NCBI GenBank assembly: GCA_019347805.1
Contig: JAHWKR010000001.1
Coordinates: 23,119-87,118, forward strand
DNA length: 64,000 nucleotides
Reading direction: 5' to 3'
Source: Methanobacteriota archaeon
GTDB lineage: Archaea > Thermoplasmatota > E2 > JACPAO01 > JAHWKR01
Positions 9,068-16,762 of the stretch are shown here, piece by piece; position 1 is the first letter of the stretch, and each line of letters opens with the position of its first letter. Made by a program: the position numbers and the translations under genes. The notes under the pieces are model-generated. The model made no database searches and was not told where the DNA came from. It saw only the letters and a list, made by a program, of their open reading frames with translations.

Positions 9068-9763
9068 GTGACCGCCATGTCTGCCATGCGAACCCTAGTT
9101 GCGAGTGCTGTGGTCCTCTTCTTGTTGGCCGCGGTCGTCCCGAACGCGAGCGCCCAGACCGGACTCGTTGCGACGAAGCTCGACACGTCCAGTTCCGAGA
9201 CGATCTTCCCGAAGGCGGAGGGCGACGGCCTGCCGCAGGGCGACCTTGCGAATCAGGCTTTCGTGCGGGCGCAGTTCTGCTGGGAAGGACAGGGCGCGAT
9301 GAACCCGGACAGCACGAAGGAATGGAGCCTGACCGTCGCGATCGCTGCGCCGGAATGGGCGGAAGTGACCACTTCTGACGGTCCGTTCAGCCTGGTCCCT
9401 CCGACAGGACCGACGACCGGTGCCGAGTGTGATGAGCGGTTCGAATGGGCCCTGAAGGGTGGACCGAAGGCGGATGCGCCGAACGGCACCACAGGGGATG
9501 TCCAAGTGACCTTCTCCATCGAAGGTCCGGCGGAGATCGGCACCTACAAGAAGCCGGTGTTCACGTCAGACACCGTGGCATTGAAGCTGAAGGCCGCCGA
9601 CCCTGGCAACGACCCCCTCGCCGAGCTCAACAACCCCGGCACCACCGGTGGCGGCGGCGGTGGCGGTGACGACCCGGAGACCCAGGAGGGTTCCGCTCCG
9701 GTCGCGCCCTTGACGGCGCTATTGGGCCTGGCCGTTTTGGCGTTCGCGCGCCGCCGGTTCTGA
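9068..9763 (+). CDS. secreted protein with C-terminal membrane anchor
   Basis: The product (231 residues from GTG, 228 from ATG 9077) has a signal peptide ending in ASAQ near residue 30. An ectodomain of about 150 residues with two or three cysteines follows, then a glycine-rich linker (seven consecutive Gly). The C-terminus is APLTALLGLAVLAFARRRF: proline, hydrophobic helix, arginines. This resembles an archaeosortase-type or simple tail anchor but lacks a clear PGF. The ectodomain matches no family I recognise. The GTG start fits a leaderless transcript from the TATA box at 9037; the ATG at 9077 has a GGTGA in front. Both give the same mature protein. Confidence 0.7.
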   Translation: MTAMSAMRTLVASAVVLFLLAAVVPNASAQTGLVATKLDTSSSETIFPKAEGDGLPQGDLANQAFVRAQFCWEGQGAMNPDSTKEWSLTVAIAAPEWAEVTTSDGPFSLVPPTGPTTGAECDERFEWALKGGPKADAPNGTTGDVQVTFSIEGPAEIGTYKKPVFTSDTVALKLKAADPGNDPLAELNNPGTTGGGGGGGDDPETQEGSAPVAPLTALLGLAVLAFARRRF

Positions 9764-9895
9764 GCCGATTCCCGTTCCTCTTCCCCCGGTCACTTTTTTT
9801 CGAGTACTTTCGGTCATCCCAGGCTTGCCTTTTTGTTCACCCTCTCGGCCTCGGGAGCCCATGCAGCACCCGGTCCAGACCCGTGGGCAAAAACC

Positions 9896-9903
9896 AAATA
9901 TTA
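9896..9903 (+). promoter_or_regulatory. TATA box of the vapBC operon
   Basis: AAATATTA is centred 25 nt before the ATG of the antitoxin gene, implying a leaderless mRNA and deciding that start over the upstream ATG used in the ORF track. The short dyad CCCA-TGG-TGGG between the box and the ATG could be the autoregulatory operator. Confidence 0.55.
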
Positions 9904-9923
9904 CCCACACCCATGGTGGGGTG

Positions 9924-10157
9924 ATGGAAGAAATCCGCCTCGACGATAGGGGTCGCGTCACGGTGCCCAAGGAGTACCGCTGGATCTTCGAAGGTCGCCG
10001 CGTGGTGCCGATCCTGCTCCCAGACGGCGTCCTCCTGTCCCCCCTCGAGGGCGACATCACAGCCCCGGAGGATCTCGACGCGCTGGTGGCGAGCGGCGAG
10101 GAAGAGGCGGTCCGGGAAGCGTCGCACCGCCTGCGGCGCTCGCGCGGAGACGATTGA
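9924..10157 (+). CDS. vapB: AbrB-type antitoxin (VapB-like)
   Basis: This 77-residue protein begins EIRLDDRGRVTVPKEYR, the swapped-hairpin AbrB/SpoVT DNA-binding motif, and ends in an acidic/basic helix likely to wrap the toxin. The ORF-track start is 33 codons further up, but the AbrB motif begins right at this ATG and a TATA box lies 25 nt before it. The gene ends 1 nt before the PIN-domain gene. In VapBC systems such a pair represses its own promoter. Confidence 0.85.
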   Translation: MEEIRLDDRGRVTVPKEYRWIFEGRRVVPILLPDGVLLSPLEGDITAPEDLDALVASGEEEAVREASHRLRRSRGDD

Positions 10158-10158
10158 G

Positions 10159-10524
10159 ATGGACACCGCCGACCTGAACCTGGTGCTGGCCGCCGTCCTT
10201 CCGGACGACGCGCTCCACGAACGAGCGGAGGCCCACCTTCAGAGAGGCCCACGCCTCCTCGTCCCGTTCTCAGTCGGCATCGAGCTTCTATTGGTCTGTG
10301 GGCGTTTCGGTTTGCCCCGCAAGGAGGCGCTGGGTCTCGTCGAGGAACGTTTCGATGTCGAACGTCCGGAGGTGCTCTATTCGGCCGCTCGGTCACTGGA
10401 CCTGGGCAAGATGACGACGACGTTCGACGCGGTCCACTTGGCCGACGCTCTGCATCGCCGCGGAGCGCTCCACACCGCCGACCAGCGCCTCCTCGATTCC
10501 CCCTGGCCCACCGTCCCTTTCTGA
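10159..10524 (+). CDS. vapC: PIN-domain ribonuclease toxin (VapC-like)
   Basis: This 121-residue PIN-domain protein has the expected acidic residues: an early Asp (D2 or D5 in MDTADLN), Glu42 (VGIELLLV), Asp90 (TFDAVHLADAL) and Asp108 (HTADQRLL). These would coordinate Mg for cleavage of RNA, in known VapCs often tRNA or rRNA. The N-terminus is slightly unusual: DTADLN rather than the common DTNVL. It follows the AbrB-type antitoxin directly, making a complete type II toxin-antitoxin pair. The RNA target cannot be read from sequence. Confidence 0.85.
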   Translation: MDTADLNLVLAAVLPDDALHERAEAHLQRGPRLLVPFSVGIELLLVCGRFGLPRKEALGLVEERFDVERPEVLYSAARSLDLGKMTTTFDAVHLADALHRRGALHTADQRLLDSPWPTVPF

Positions 10525-10573
10525 ACCCCCGTCAGCAAAACGTTCATCCCCACCCTTGGCCCTCCCACCGGTG

Positions 10574-11452
10574 ATGCCCGCGACGTTGGAGAGCCTGACG
10601 GACACGTTCGAGGAGCTGGTGCGTCGGGCCGCGCGGAGCATCACGCCGGATGTCCGCGAGGCGCTCGAGCGGGCGGTCGCGACCGAGCCGGACGAGACGG
10701 CGAAAGGCGTCTTGCAGACCCTTCTTGCGAAGGCGGCGAAGGCCAAGCGGGCGGGTCATGCGCTCGCGTCGGACACCGGCATCGTGACTTTCTTCGTGCG
10801 CGTGGGTTGTCATTTCCGTGCCTTGGAGGAATTGGAATCGTCGCTCCGCGAGGCCGTGGTGCGGGCGACGAAGCACGAACCGCTGTCCGAGTTCGTCGTC
10901 GACCTCAAGACGGGTGCGCCGAAGAAGGGCAACGTCGGCATCGGCGTGCCGGTGGTGCACACGGAGATCGTCGCCGGATCGGCCGAGTGCGAGGTCCTGG
11001 TGCTGCTGAAGGGTGCGGGGTCGGAGCAGCTCACCACCTTGTGGGACCTGCCCGCGTCGACCACGCCGCAAGACGTCGGACAACGGCTCCACGACCTCAT
11101 CCTCGAAGCGGGTGGCAAGCCGTGTCCGCCGCTCATCGTCGGGGTCGGTATGGGCGGGACGCCGGAACAGGCGCTCATGCTCTCACGCATCGCGCTCTCG
11201 CGCAAGGTCGGAGCGGTCAACACGGACCCGACGGTGGCGGAGTGGGAGAAGACCTGGCGCACCCACATCAACGGCTCGGGGATCGGGCCGATGGGGCTCG
11301 GCGGTGAGACGACGGTGCTCTCCGTGCATGCCGAGGTGGCGGACCGCCATCGCGCGTTCTGTCCGGTCGGGGTGTCGGTCGCCTGCTGGTCGGACCGGCA
11401 TGCCTCGGTGCGCATCGATGCCGACGGTGTCGCGCATCCCGGCTGGAAGTAG
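10574..11452 (+). CDS. fumarate hydratase/tartrate dehydratase class I, alpha-type subunit
   Basis: The 292-residue protein belongs to the Fe-S hydro-lyase alpha family (class I fumarase). Visible motifs include VGCHFRALEE-like and ECEVLVLLKGAGSE segments, GVGMGGTPEQA and, near the end, CPVGVSVACWSDRHA, with cysteines placed to bind a 4Fe-4S cluster. The ATG at 10574 follows a GGTG and is preferred over the TTG used in the ORF track. Two-subunit archaeal fumarases need a beta subunit, and none is adjacent here. The reaction is probably reversible hydration of fumarate to malate, though tartrate dehydratase is a close relative. Confidence 0.88.
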   Translation: MPATLESLTDTFEELVRRAARSITPDVREALERAVATEPDETAKGVLQTLLAKAAKAKRAGHALASDTGIVTFFVRVGCHFRALEELESSLREAVVRATKHEPLSEFVVDLKTGAPKKGNVGIGVPVVHTEIVAGSAECEVLVLLKGAGSEQLTTLWDLPASTTPQDVGQRLHDLILEAGGKPCPPLIVGVGMGGTPEQALMLSRIALSRKVGAVNTDPTVAEWEKTWRTHINGSGIGPMGLGGETTVLSVHAEVADRHRAFCPVGVSVACWSDRHASVRIDADGVAHPGWK

Positions 11453-11454
11453 CC

Positions 11455-12177
11455 TCACGGCAACGTGATGAGACCGAACGACAGCATGAGCGCGGTGATG
11501 GCGAGGCCGACGAGGGCGATGTAGGCCAGGAGGTTCCAGTGCATCACCTTGCGGCCGTCGAGGACGCCGAACGGGAGCAGGTTGAAGAGGCCGAGCACCG
11601 CGTTGATGATCATGACCACTTCGGCGACGGCGAAGCTCAGGCTGCCGCTTGTCCCGATGCCGATGGTGAACGGATAGGCGATGGTGAAGATGACCAGATT
11701 GGTCAAGGGTCCGGCGGCGCTGATGATGCCGTTCTCGTTCTTGCGCACCCAGCCCGAGATGACGACCGCTCCGGGGGCGGCGAAAAGGATGGGGAACTGG
11801 GTCGCGGCGATGATGGCGATGGGCAGGACGAGGCCCCACCATTGGACACGGAACTCGGCCCAGTGGCCGTAGTATTGGGCGACGAACTTGTGCGCCAGTT
11901 CATGCAGCAGGAAGGCGGTGCCCGAAGTGAGCGCCGAGACCGCGAGGATGGTGCCGAGGTCGAAACCGCTGATGGCGAACGTTTTGCTGAAGGAGAAGTA
12001 GAGGGCGAAGATGATGGTCAAACCGACGATGGCGGCGATGAGGTGGAGCACCTCCGTCCCGGAGGTGTGGAAGCCGGCGCGACGGCGGCCGTGGCCCCAG
12101 GTGACGTGCGGTTCATATTCGCCGTGGCTCGGGCGGTGGTGCAGGTTGCGTCGGGGGTCGGCGTGGTGTCTGCACAT
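11455..12177 (-). CDS. M50 family (site-2-protease-like) membrane metalloprotease
   Basis: This 240-residue protein has about six hydrophobic segments, the zinc motif HELAH inside the second and the third-ligand motif NLLPFGVLDG inside the fourth or fifth, the M50/S2P layout for intramembrane proteolysis. The first ~30 residues are soluble and unusually rich in His, Arg and Cys (CRHHADPRRNLHHR); they could bind metal or be a misplaced start. It lies 9 nt downstream of the TraB-family gene on the same strand. Substrates are unknown. Its stop lies just beyond that of the convergent fumarase gene. Confidence 0.87.
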   Translation of the reverse strand: MCRHHADPRRNLHHRPSHGEYEPHVTWGHGRRRAGFHTSGTEVLHLIAAIVGLTIIFALYFSFSKTFAISGFDLGTILAVSALTSGTAFLLHELAHKFVAQYYGHWAEFRVQWWGLVLPIAIIAATQFPILFAAPGAVVISGWVRKNENGIISAAGPLTNLVIFTIAYPFTIGIGTSGSLSFAVAEVVMIINAVLGLFNLLPFGVLDGRKVMHWNLLAYIALVGLAITALMLSFGLITLP

Positions 12178-12186
12178 GGTCGGTCG

Positions 12187-13356
12187 TCAGAACACGGAGC
12201 GAAGGATCTCTCCCAGCGCGAGATAGGTGCCAATGGCGCTGCCGACGTTGGCGAGCGCGGCGACCATGATGACGCGCATGACCTGGTTGTTGAACATGTC
12301 CTTCATGGTGACGAGGTGGGCGAGGCCGTTGAAGTCGGCCACGGTCGGTTTGCGCACGAAAGCCTCGGTGAGTCCGGCGAACCAGCCGGCCGCCAAGGCC
12401 GGATTGAGGCTCGTTATGGGGGCGGCGATGAAGGCGGTGATGATGGAGAGGATATGGCCGCGGGCGATGAGCGCACCCAAGGCGGACAACGCGCCGTTGA
12501 TGACGACCCAGTAGAGCGCGGCGTTGACGAGCCGTTCATAGCTCCCGGTCTGGTAGGCGTCCCAGGCGAGCCAGCCGAAGAGGGCGAGGACCAGGAGCGG
12601 GATGCCGTAGCCGATGATCTTGCCCCAGCGGATCGATTTGCGGGGGATGTGCTCCAGGAGTTCGAGCGAGACGGGGCTCGGGTCTTCCAGTTGTTTCTTG
12701 ATGCCCTGCAGGTGCCCGGCACCCACCACGCCGACCACTTTCTTGGTGTTGCCTTCGGTGGCGTCCATGATGCGGGTGGCGAGGTAGAGGTCGCGTTCGT
12801 CGATGACGACGCTCTTGATGGAGGGCGCGAACTCGCCGAGCTCTTCCATCATGGTCGTGATGACGTCCTGGTCGAGCAGCTTGTCGACCGGTTCGCGTTC
12901 CTCCTCCTTCTCGGCGCCGACGAGCGCGCGCATCAGTTCCCACAGGATGCGCATCTTCTCGCGGAAGCCCATCACGGCGAAGGCGCGCTTGAAGGTGACC
13001 CCGATGTCGCGGTCGGCGAGCGCCACCTCGGCGCCCGACGCCTCGCCGGCCCGGAGCGCCTCGAGCATCTCGGCGCCCGGTTCGACGCCTTCGGCCTCGC
13101 CCATGCGGCGCTGGTAGGAGGCGAGGAAGGTCTGGGCGAGGAAGAAGTAGAGCGTGGTGCCCTTCAGGAGCTTGGTGAACGGGGTCGCTTCCCATTCCTT
13201 GCGGTTGGTGATCGCCTTGTGGCGCACTTCGTCCAGTTCGACGGCGACGGTGTCGGGGCGGAAGGTCTCGATGGCCTCGCGGACCTCTTCGACGGAGCTC
13301 TTCGAGACGTGGGCTGTCCCGACGAGAAGGATGTTGTCGCCGATCTGGACCTGCAT
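12187..13356 (-). CDS. TraB/GumN family membrane protein
   Basis: The soluble N-terminal part starts MQVQIGDNILLVGTAHVSKSS and contains the TraB-family hallmarks GTAHVS, VAVELD and GAGHLQG. These are related to the TIKI/EreA metal-dependent hydrolase fold. The C-terminal ~150 residues hold four or five transmembrane helices. Archaeal TraB proteins of this layout are known but not biochemically defined. The ORF-track start is far upstream. A TATA-like CTTTTATG on the minus strand lies about 28-31 nt before ATG 13356, supporting that start; ATG 13386 overlaps the box. Co-transcription with the downstream M50 protease suggests a joint membrane role. Confidence 0.83.
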   Translation of the reverse strand: MQVQIGDNILLVGTAHVSKSSVEEVREAIETFRPDTVAVELDEVRHKAITNRKEWEATPFTKLLKGTTLYFFLAQTFLASYQRRMGEAEGVEPGAEMLEALRAGEASGAEVALADRDIGVTFKRAFAVMGFREKMRILWELMRALVGAEKEEEREPVDKLLDQDVITTMMEELGEFAPSIKSVVIDERDLYLATRIMDATEGNTKKVVGVVGAGHLQGIKKQLEDPSPVSLELLEHIPRKSIRWGKIIGYGIPLLVLALFGWLAWDAYQTGSYERLVNAALYWVVINGALSALGALIARGHILSIITAFIAAPITSLNPALAAGWFAGLTEAFVRKPTVADFNGLAHLVTMKDMFNNQVMRVIMVAALANVGSAIGTYLALGEILRSVF

Positions 13357-13383
13357 GGGCGATTGCGGCCGAAGAGGGGCGTT

Positions 13384-13391
13384 CATAAAAG
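13384..13391 (-). promoter_or_regulatory. TATA-like box of the TraB-M50 operon
   Basis: On the minus strand CTTTTATG is centred about 31 nt before ATG 13356. It overlaps the alternative ATG at 13386, which argues against that start. Confidence 0.45.
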
Positions 13392-13450
13392 GGCTCCGAG
13401 AGGATTGTCTCAGGGAAGCCTTGACGGGACCGGAAAAGGGGCACCGTCCC

Positions 13451-14557
13451 TCAGGGACCAGGGTCCGGACGTGGCGGCCGAGGTGCGGACAAGGCAACGG
13501 TGCGGTAAGTGGGAAGTGTGGCCAGGTGGGCCGACACGGCGTCCACCAGACGGCCGACGTCGCCGGTGAGCGGGTCTTCGGCCGGGATGCCGAACTCCTC
13601 TTCCAGCCGCGAACAGACCTCCCCCACCTCCCCACGCTCGAGGTGCATGGGGTTGACCGCGAGGGCGACCACCTTGGCGCCGCCGAGCGTCTCGATGAGG
13701 TCGATCTCGGTCGCGATGTCGCCGATGGTGAACGACGGGTGCGAGAACAGGGCCCGTTGCACGCGTCCGGGGGCGACCTGGAGGATGACCGCGTTCGGTG
13801 CCGCGCCGTGCAGGACCGAGAGGGCGACGCCGGAGAAGGCGGGGTGGCGGATGGACGCCTGGCTGTAGAGGAGGACCAGTTCCTTGCCGCGCCGGGCGAC
13901 GTCGACGACCATCCGCTCGACCTCTCCAGCCGCGAAATCTCCTGGAAGGCGGTCGATGACGCAGCCGGCGTCGGGGCCGAGCATGCAGCCGGTCTGGCCG
14001 GTCGCGACGAAGCCTGCGTCCATGCCGCGCGAACGCATCTCGCGCAGCATCTCGATGGCGGTGATGCGCTTGCCGATGTCGCAGTCCATGCCGGCGATGA
14101 CCACCCGGGGCACGTCGAGTTCGGTGACGGAACCGTCCATCACCCGGAGCCTCTCGGGGACCTTGCGGACGTCCAGGATCTTCGCCCCGCCGGACGACGC
14201 CGCGGTGGCGAAGCGTTCCTCCTCGGACAGGAACCTGTGGAGGCCGTTCACGACGTCCAGACCGGCGCGCAACGCCTCCTCGATGGCGTCCTCGAAGCCG
14301 GGCGGGAAGAAGCCGCCGGGGTTCGCGACACCGATGTAGAGCGTCTCGGGGTCGTGCAGGAGCGCCTGGTCGAGCGATGCGACCACGGGGATGCCGAGAG
14401 GGCGGCCGCAGACCACTTCGCCGGCGTCACGTCCGGCCTGGGTCGAGTCGATGACGCAGACCACCGGGTCGGCGACAGAGTGCAGGACCAGTCCGTTGGC
14501 GGTCTTGCCGGGTGGGGTGCCGAGGTGGGCCTCGGCGAGGACGACGGCGCGGGGCAC
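13451..14557 (-). CDS. DUF1611 family P-loop protein (DgcN-like)
   Basis: The 368-residue sequence fits the DUF1611 family. It has an N-terminal Rossmann-like domain, the link AKILDVRKVPERLRV, then a P-loop domain beginning VVIAGMDCDIGKRITAIEM, where the usual GxxxxGK(S/T) is GMDCDIGKR. Other family segments are ATGQTGCML and QAPGR-like VAPGRVQRALF. In bacteria one member, DgcN, is linked to D-glutamate catabolism as an N-acetyltransferase. Whether the archaeal protein does the same is inference. It ends with a Pro/Arg-rich tail. The nearby cyclase-family gene on the same strand, 53 nt upstream, may be co-expressed. Confidence 0.78.
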   Translation of the reverse strand: MPRAVVLAEAHLGTPPGKTANGLVLHSVADPVVCVIDSTQAGRDAGEVVCGRPLGIPVVASLDQALLHDPETLYIGVANPGGFFPPGFEDAIEEALRAGLDVVNGLHRFLSEEERFATAASSGGAKILDVRKVPERLRVMDGSVTELDVPRVVIAGMDCDIGKRITAIEMLREMRSRGMDAGFVATGQTGCMLGPDAGCVIDRLPGDFAAGEVERMVVDVARRGKELVLLYSQASIRHPAFSGVALSVLHGAAPNAVILQVAPGRVQRALFSHPSFTIGDIATEIDLIETLGGAKVVALAVNPMHLERGEVGEVCSRLEEEFGIPAEDPLTGDVGRLVDAVSAHLATLPTYRTVALSAPRPPRPDPGP

Positions 14558-14610
14558 AGGTCGCGCTCAATGGGCCGCGAGATAAAGGCTCGCCGGCTGT
14601 GCGCCCAAGG

Positions 14611-15294
14611 TCAAGCCGTGAGCGGTCGCAACGCGGCCCGCACCGGGCTCCCGTCCGCCCCGGCGAGCCGGAGCGGGAGGGCGGAGATTTCGTAGTGGCC
14701 CGTGGCGACGCCGGCGAGGTCGAGCCATTCGAGGAACGCGCGGCCGGCGCCGAGGAGCGTGCGGTGGGCAGGGTGGTCTTCGTCGACAGTACCGGTGCGT
14801 GCATCGACGCTCGGCGTGTCGATGCCGATGAGGCGCAACGGGCCGCCCGAGAGCGTCTTGGCGAGTGTGGGGGAGACACCGGGCGTGCGCTCCGGCACAC
14901 CTGCGATGTCGCGCACGGTGTCGGTGCGAAGCAGCAGCCGTTCCGCCTTCTTCCAGGTCTCCGGTGGCAGCCCGGCGCGGCGGCAGGCGGTGCTGAGGTG
15001 GCCGCCACGCAGAAGAAGCGCCCCGTCGTCGCTGGCGAGGTCGGCCACCTCTTCGCGCAGGTCGATGACGAGGCAGGGGCCCCAGAACCGGTCGAGCTCG
15101 AGCGCGTCGACCGCCGTCCCGCCGGGGACGAAGTGGAGCGGGGCGTCGACGTGGGTCCCGGTGTGCGTGCTCATCACCAGTCGTGAGACGGCGACATAGG
15201 GCTCGGTCTCGAGGTGCGGCACCCGTTCATAGGCGGGGTCACCGGGCCAGACGGGGAAGCCAAGGTCGAGCCGTCGCGTGATGTCCAGCGTCAC
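14611..15294 (-). CDS. cyclase family metal-dependent hydrolase (kynurenine formamidase-like)
   Basis: The 227-residue protein has the family motif HTGTHVDAPLHF near residues 44-55, whose His and Asp residues bind zinc or manganese in bacterial kynurenine formamidase (KynB) and related cyclases. Other conserved parts are FPVWPGDP near the start, LIGIDTPSVD, and HRTLLGAGRAFLEWLDL near the end. Many archaeal members act on unknown amides or lactones, so the substrate is open. It precedes the DUF1611 gene on the same strand. Confidence 0.87.
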   Translation of the reverse strand: MTLDITRRLDLGFPVWPGDPAYERVPHLETEPYVAVSRLVMSTHTGTHVDAPLHFVPGGTAVDALELDRFWGPCLVIDLREEVADLASDDGALLLRGGHLSTACRRAGLPPETWKKAERLLLRTDTVRDIAGVPERTPGVSPTLAKTLSGGPLRLIGIDTPSVDARTGTVDEDHPAHRTLLGAGRAFLEWLDLAGVATGHYEISALPLRLAGADGSPVRAALRPLTA

Positions 15295-15346
15295 GGCGAC
15301 CTGGAGGAGGTCGGGTCCAATACGCCTTCCCCTCGCCCGTCACGAC

Positions 15347-15910
15347 CTATTGCAGGTCGAAGATGGCGTTGCAGCGCGAGCAGAGGAGGTCTTGCGCGTC
15401 GGCGAGAAGATCAGTGTCATCGTCGTCCTCGAGCACCCGGTAGGCGGCGCCGCCGAGGTCGATGAAGAAGTCGTGCGTGGCACCGCACTCGGGGCAGGTG
15501 GGAAGGGTGCGGCCATCTGTCGTGGTCCGCTGGCCCGCTTTTCCGGAGCGGTGCGGGTGTTTGTTGCGGATGACGCGTGGCTGCGGGGTCGCCTGGGGGA
15601 CGAGGCTGAGGATCGCCTCCAGGACCGCGTGGGCATCGACGGGGCGCTTGCAGTTGAGGCAGGTGATGGTGTGGACGCCTTCCAGGTCGCCCTCGGCAAG
15701 GAGTTCGGTGTCGTGGTCGTCCTCGAGGACCCGGTAGGCGGCGCCGTCCAGTTCCAGGAGGTAGCCGCCGGTCGCGCCGCAATGGGGGCAGGGCACGTGG
15801 TCCTGCTCGTCGACGACCGGTCGGCCGCTCGTTCCACCCGTTCCGGTGCCGTCGCTCTTGGCGGTCGTGTGGCGGACGTGGCGGAGGCGGGGAGGGGCGG
15901 AGCGGCGCAT
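15347..15910 (-). CDS. protein with two tandem zinc-ribbon-like repeats
   Basis: The 187-residue product contains the same unit twice. Each starts with CPxCGAT, runs through L(D/G)GAAYRVLEDD and DTxLLA, and ends with a second CxxC (CLNC or CSRC). The four cysteines per unit predict one zinc site each. The linker between units is basic and His-rich. No catalytic motif is visible, so a nucleic-acid or protein-binding role is plausible but not shown. The N-terminal ~35 residues are basic and poorly conserved looking; a later start is possible. Confidence 0.65.
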   Translation of the reverse strand: MRRSAPPRLRHVRHTTAKSDGTGTGGTSGRPVVDEQDHVPCPHCGATGGYLLELDGAAYRVLEDDHDTELLAEGDLEGVHTITCLNCKRPVDAHAVLEAILSLVPQATPQPRVIRNKHPHRSGKAGQRTTTDGRTLPTCPECGATHDFFIDLGGAAYRVLEDDDDTDLLADAQDLLCSRCNAIFDLQ

Positions 15911-16216
15911 GATTGTCGGCGAGCGCGGCGAGCCGCATCCCCTATATGGCGCTGTCGGTGGCTTCGGCCGATGTGTGCACGAAAGGAGAGATGAAGTGCC
16001 ACGAGGAGCGGCATGGAACGGTGCGTCGAGGTGTTCCGGGCCACACCGCGAAGGTCCAAATACCCGCGCGCCTTTTGCGTTCCGACGCGGTTCGTGTCAA
16101 CCTTTAGCCTGAGCGACCCCCAAACAGTTTTATATCAAACCTGGGTACGCCGGCGATACTCTCGGTCCAAGGACAGGGGTCGTCTGAGCCTGAGGTAGGC
16201 CGCATGGGCCTGAAAT
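15911..16216 (+). other. spacer upstream of tRNA-Lys with a strong TATA box
   Basis: No gene is supported in these 306 bases. The clearest element is TTTTATAT at 16128-16135, placed to start transcription near 16160 toward the tRNA. The 50 bases before the tRNA contain two CTGA tetranucleotides, but no matching C box that would make a C/D RNA convincing. Confidence 0.5.
16128..16135 (+). promoter_or_regulatory. TATA box upstream of tRNA-Lys and the RNA polymerase operon
   Basis: TTTTATATC stands out in GC-rich surroundings and is oriented toward the tRNA and rpoH. No other TATA-like sequence is visible between the tRNA and rpoH, so the operon may be transcribed from here. Confidence 0.6.
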
Positions 16217-16290
16217 GGGCTCATAGCTCAGCTAGGTAGAGCATCCGGCTTTTAACCGGGCGGTCCAGGGTTCGAATCCCTGTGAGCCCG
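16217..16290 (+). tRNA. tRNA-Lys (anticodon TTT)
   Basis: A full cloverleaf can be folded. Acceptor stem GGGCTCA pairs with TGAGCCC, the anticodon stem TCCGG/CCGGG closes the loop CTTTTAA giving anticodon TTT, and the T arm is CAGGG-TTCGAAT-CCCTG. The discriminator base is G and CCA is not encoded. No intron is seen. It lies 106 nt before rpoH. Confidence 0.97.
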
Positions 16291-16396
16291 CTTGGCTACA
16301 GGCGGCCGGGTCCGACGACCGGGAGTAGGCGGGCCCCTCATGCGGAAAGTTCTTCCGCGCGACGGGGTGAGTCCGCCGTCCCACGAGGCGCCGACC

Positions 16397-16657
16397 ATGT
16401 CCGAGGAACCCGAGACCGTGCAGGTGTTCAACGTCTTGAACCATGAACTCGTCCCTGTCCACGAGGTCTTGGACGAGGACGAGGCGAAGGCGCTCATGGC
16501 CCGTTATGGGGTCAAGGAGGACCAACTCCCGAAGATCCAGGTCGCGGACCCCGCCGCCCGCGCCGCCGGCGCCCGGCCTGGTGACATCATCCGGGTCGTC
16601 CGCATGTCGCCCACGGCAGGCAAGGCGGTCGCTTATCGTTTCGTCGTCGAGTACTGA
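16397..16657 (+). CDS. rpoH: DNA-directed RNA polymerase subunit H (Rpo5)
   Basis: Rpo5 is the archaeal counterpart of the C-terminal part of eukaryotic RPB5 and forms part of the polymerase jaw. The 86-residue product (from ATG 16397) has the expected pattern: FNVLNHELVPVHEVLDEDEAKALMARYGV, then QLPKIQVADPAAR, PGDIIRVVR and the C-terminal AYRFVVEY. The ORF-track start 35 codons upstream would add a non-homologous extension and is rejected. It is the first protein gene of the polymerase operon, 105 nt before rpoB. Confidence 0.95.
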   Translation: MSEEPETVQVFNVLNHELVPVHEVLDEDEAKALMARYGVKEDQLPKIQVADPAARAAGARPGDIIRVVRMSPTAGKAVAYRFVVEY

Positions 16658-16762
16658 AAGAATGGTCCCTAGCCCCCTTCCCCGGTCCGCCCCCCGTCTG
16701 TCCCGCTCCTTCCTGCACCCGCCCCTGTCCACTCTTCCCTACCCCCCTCCGGAGGCATCCTG

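Noticed and set aside
11539-13569. 676-aa plus-strand ORF opposite the M50 and TraB genes
   Set aside because: Acidic, repetitive composition typical of the antisense of GC-rich genes; the minus strand encodes two clear families.
13569-13635. Upstream start of the TraB-family gene as in the ORF track
   Set aside because: The first ~90 residues overlap the neighbouring DUF1611 gene and resemble shadow sequence; the family N-terminus begins at MQVQIGDN with a TATA box in front.
16160-16216. C/D box or H/ACA small RNA before tRNA-Lys
   Set aside because: Two CTGA motifs are present but no convincing RTGATGA C box or ACA hairpin pair.
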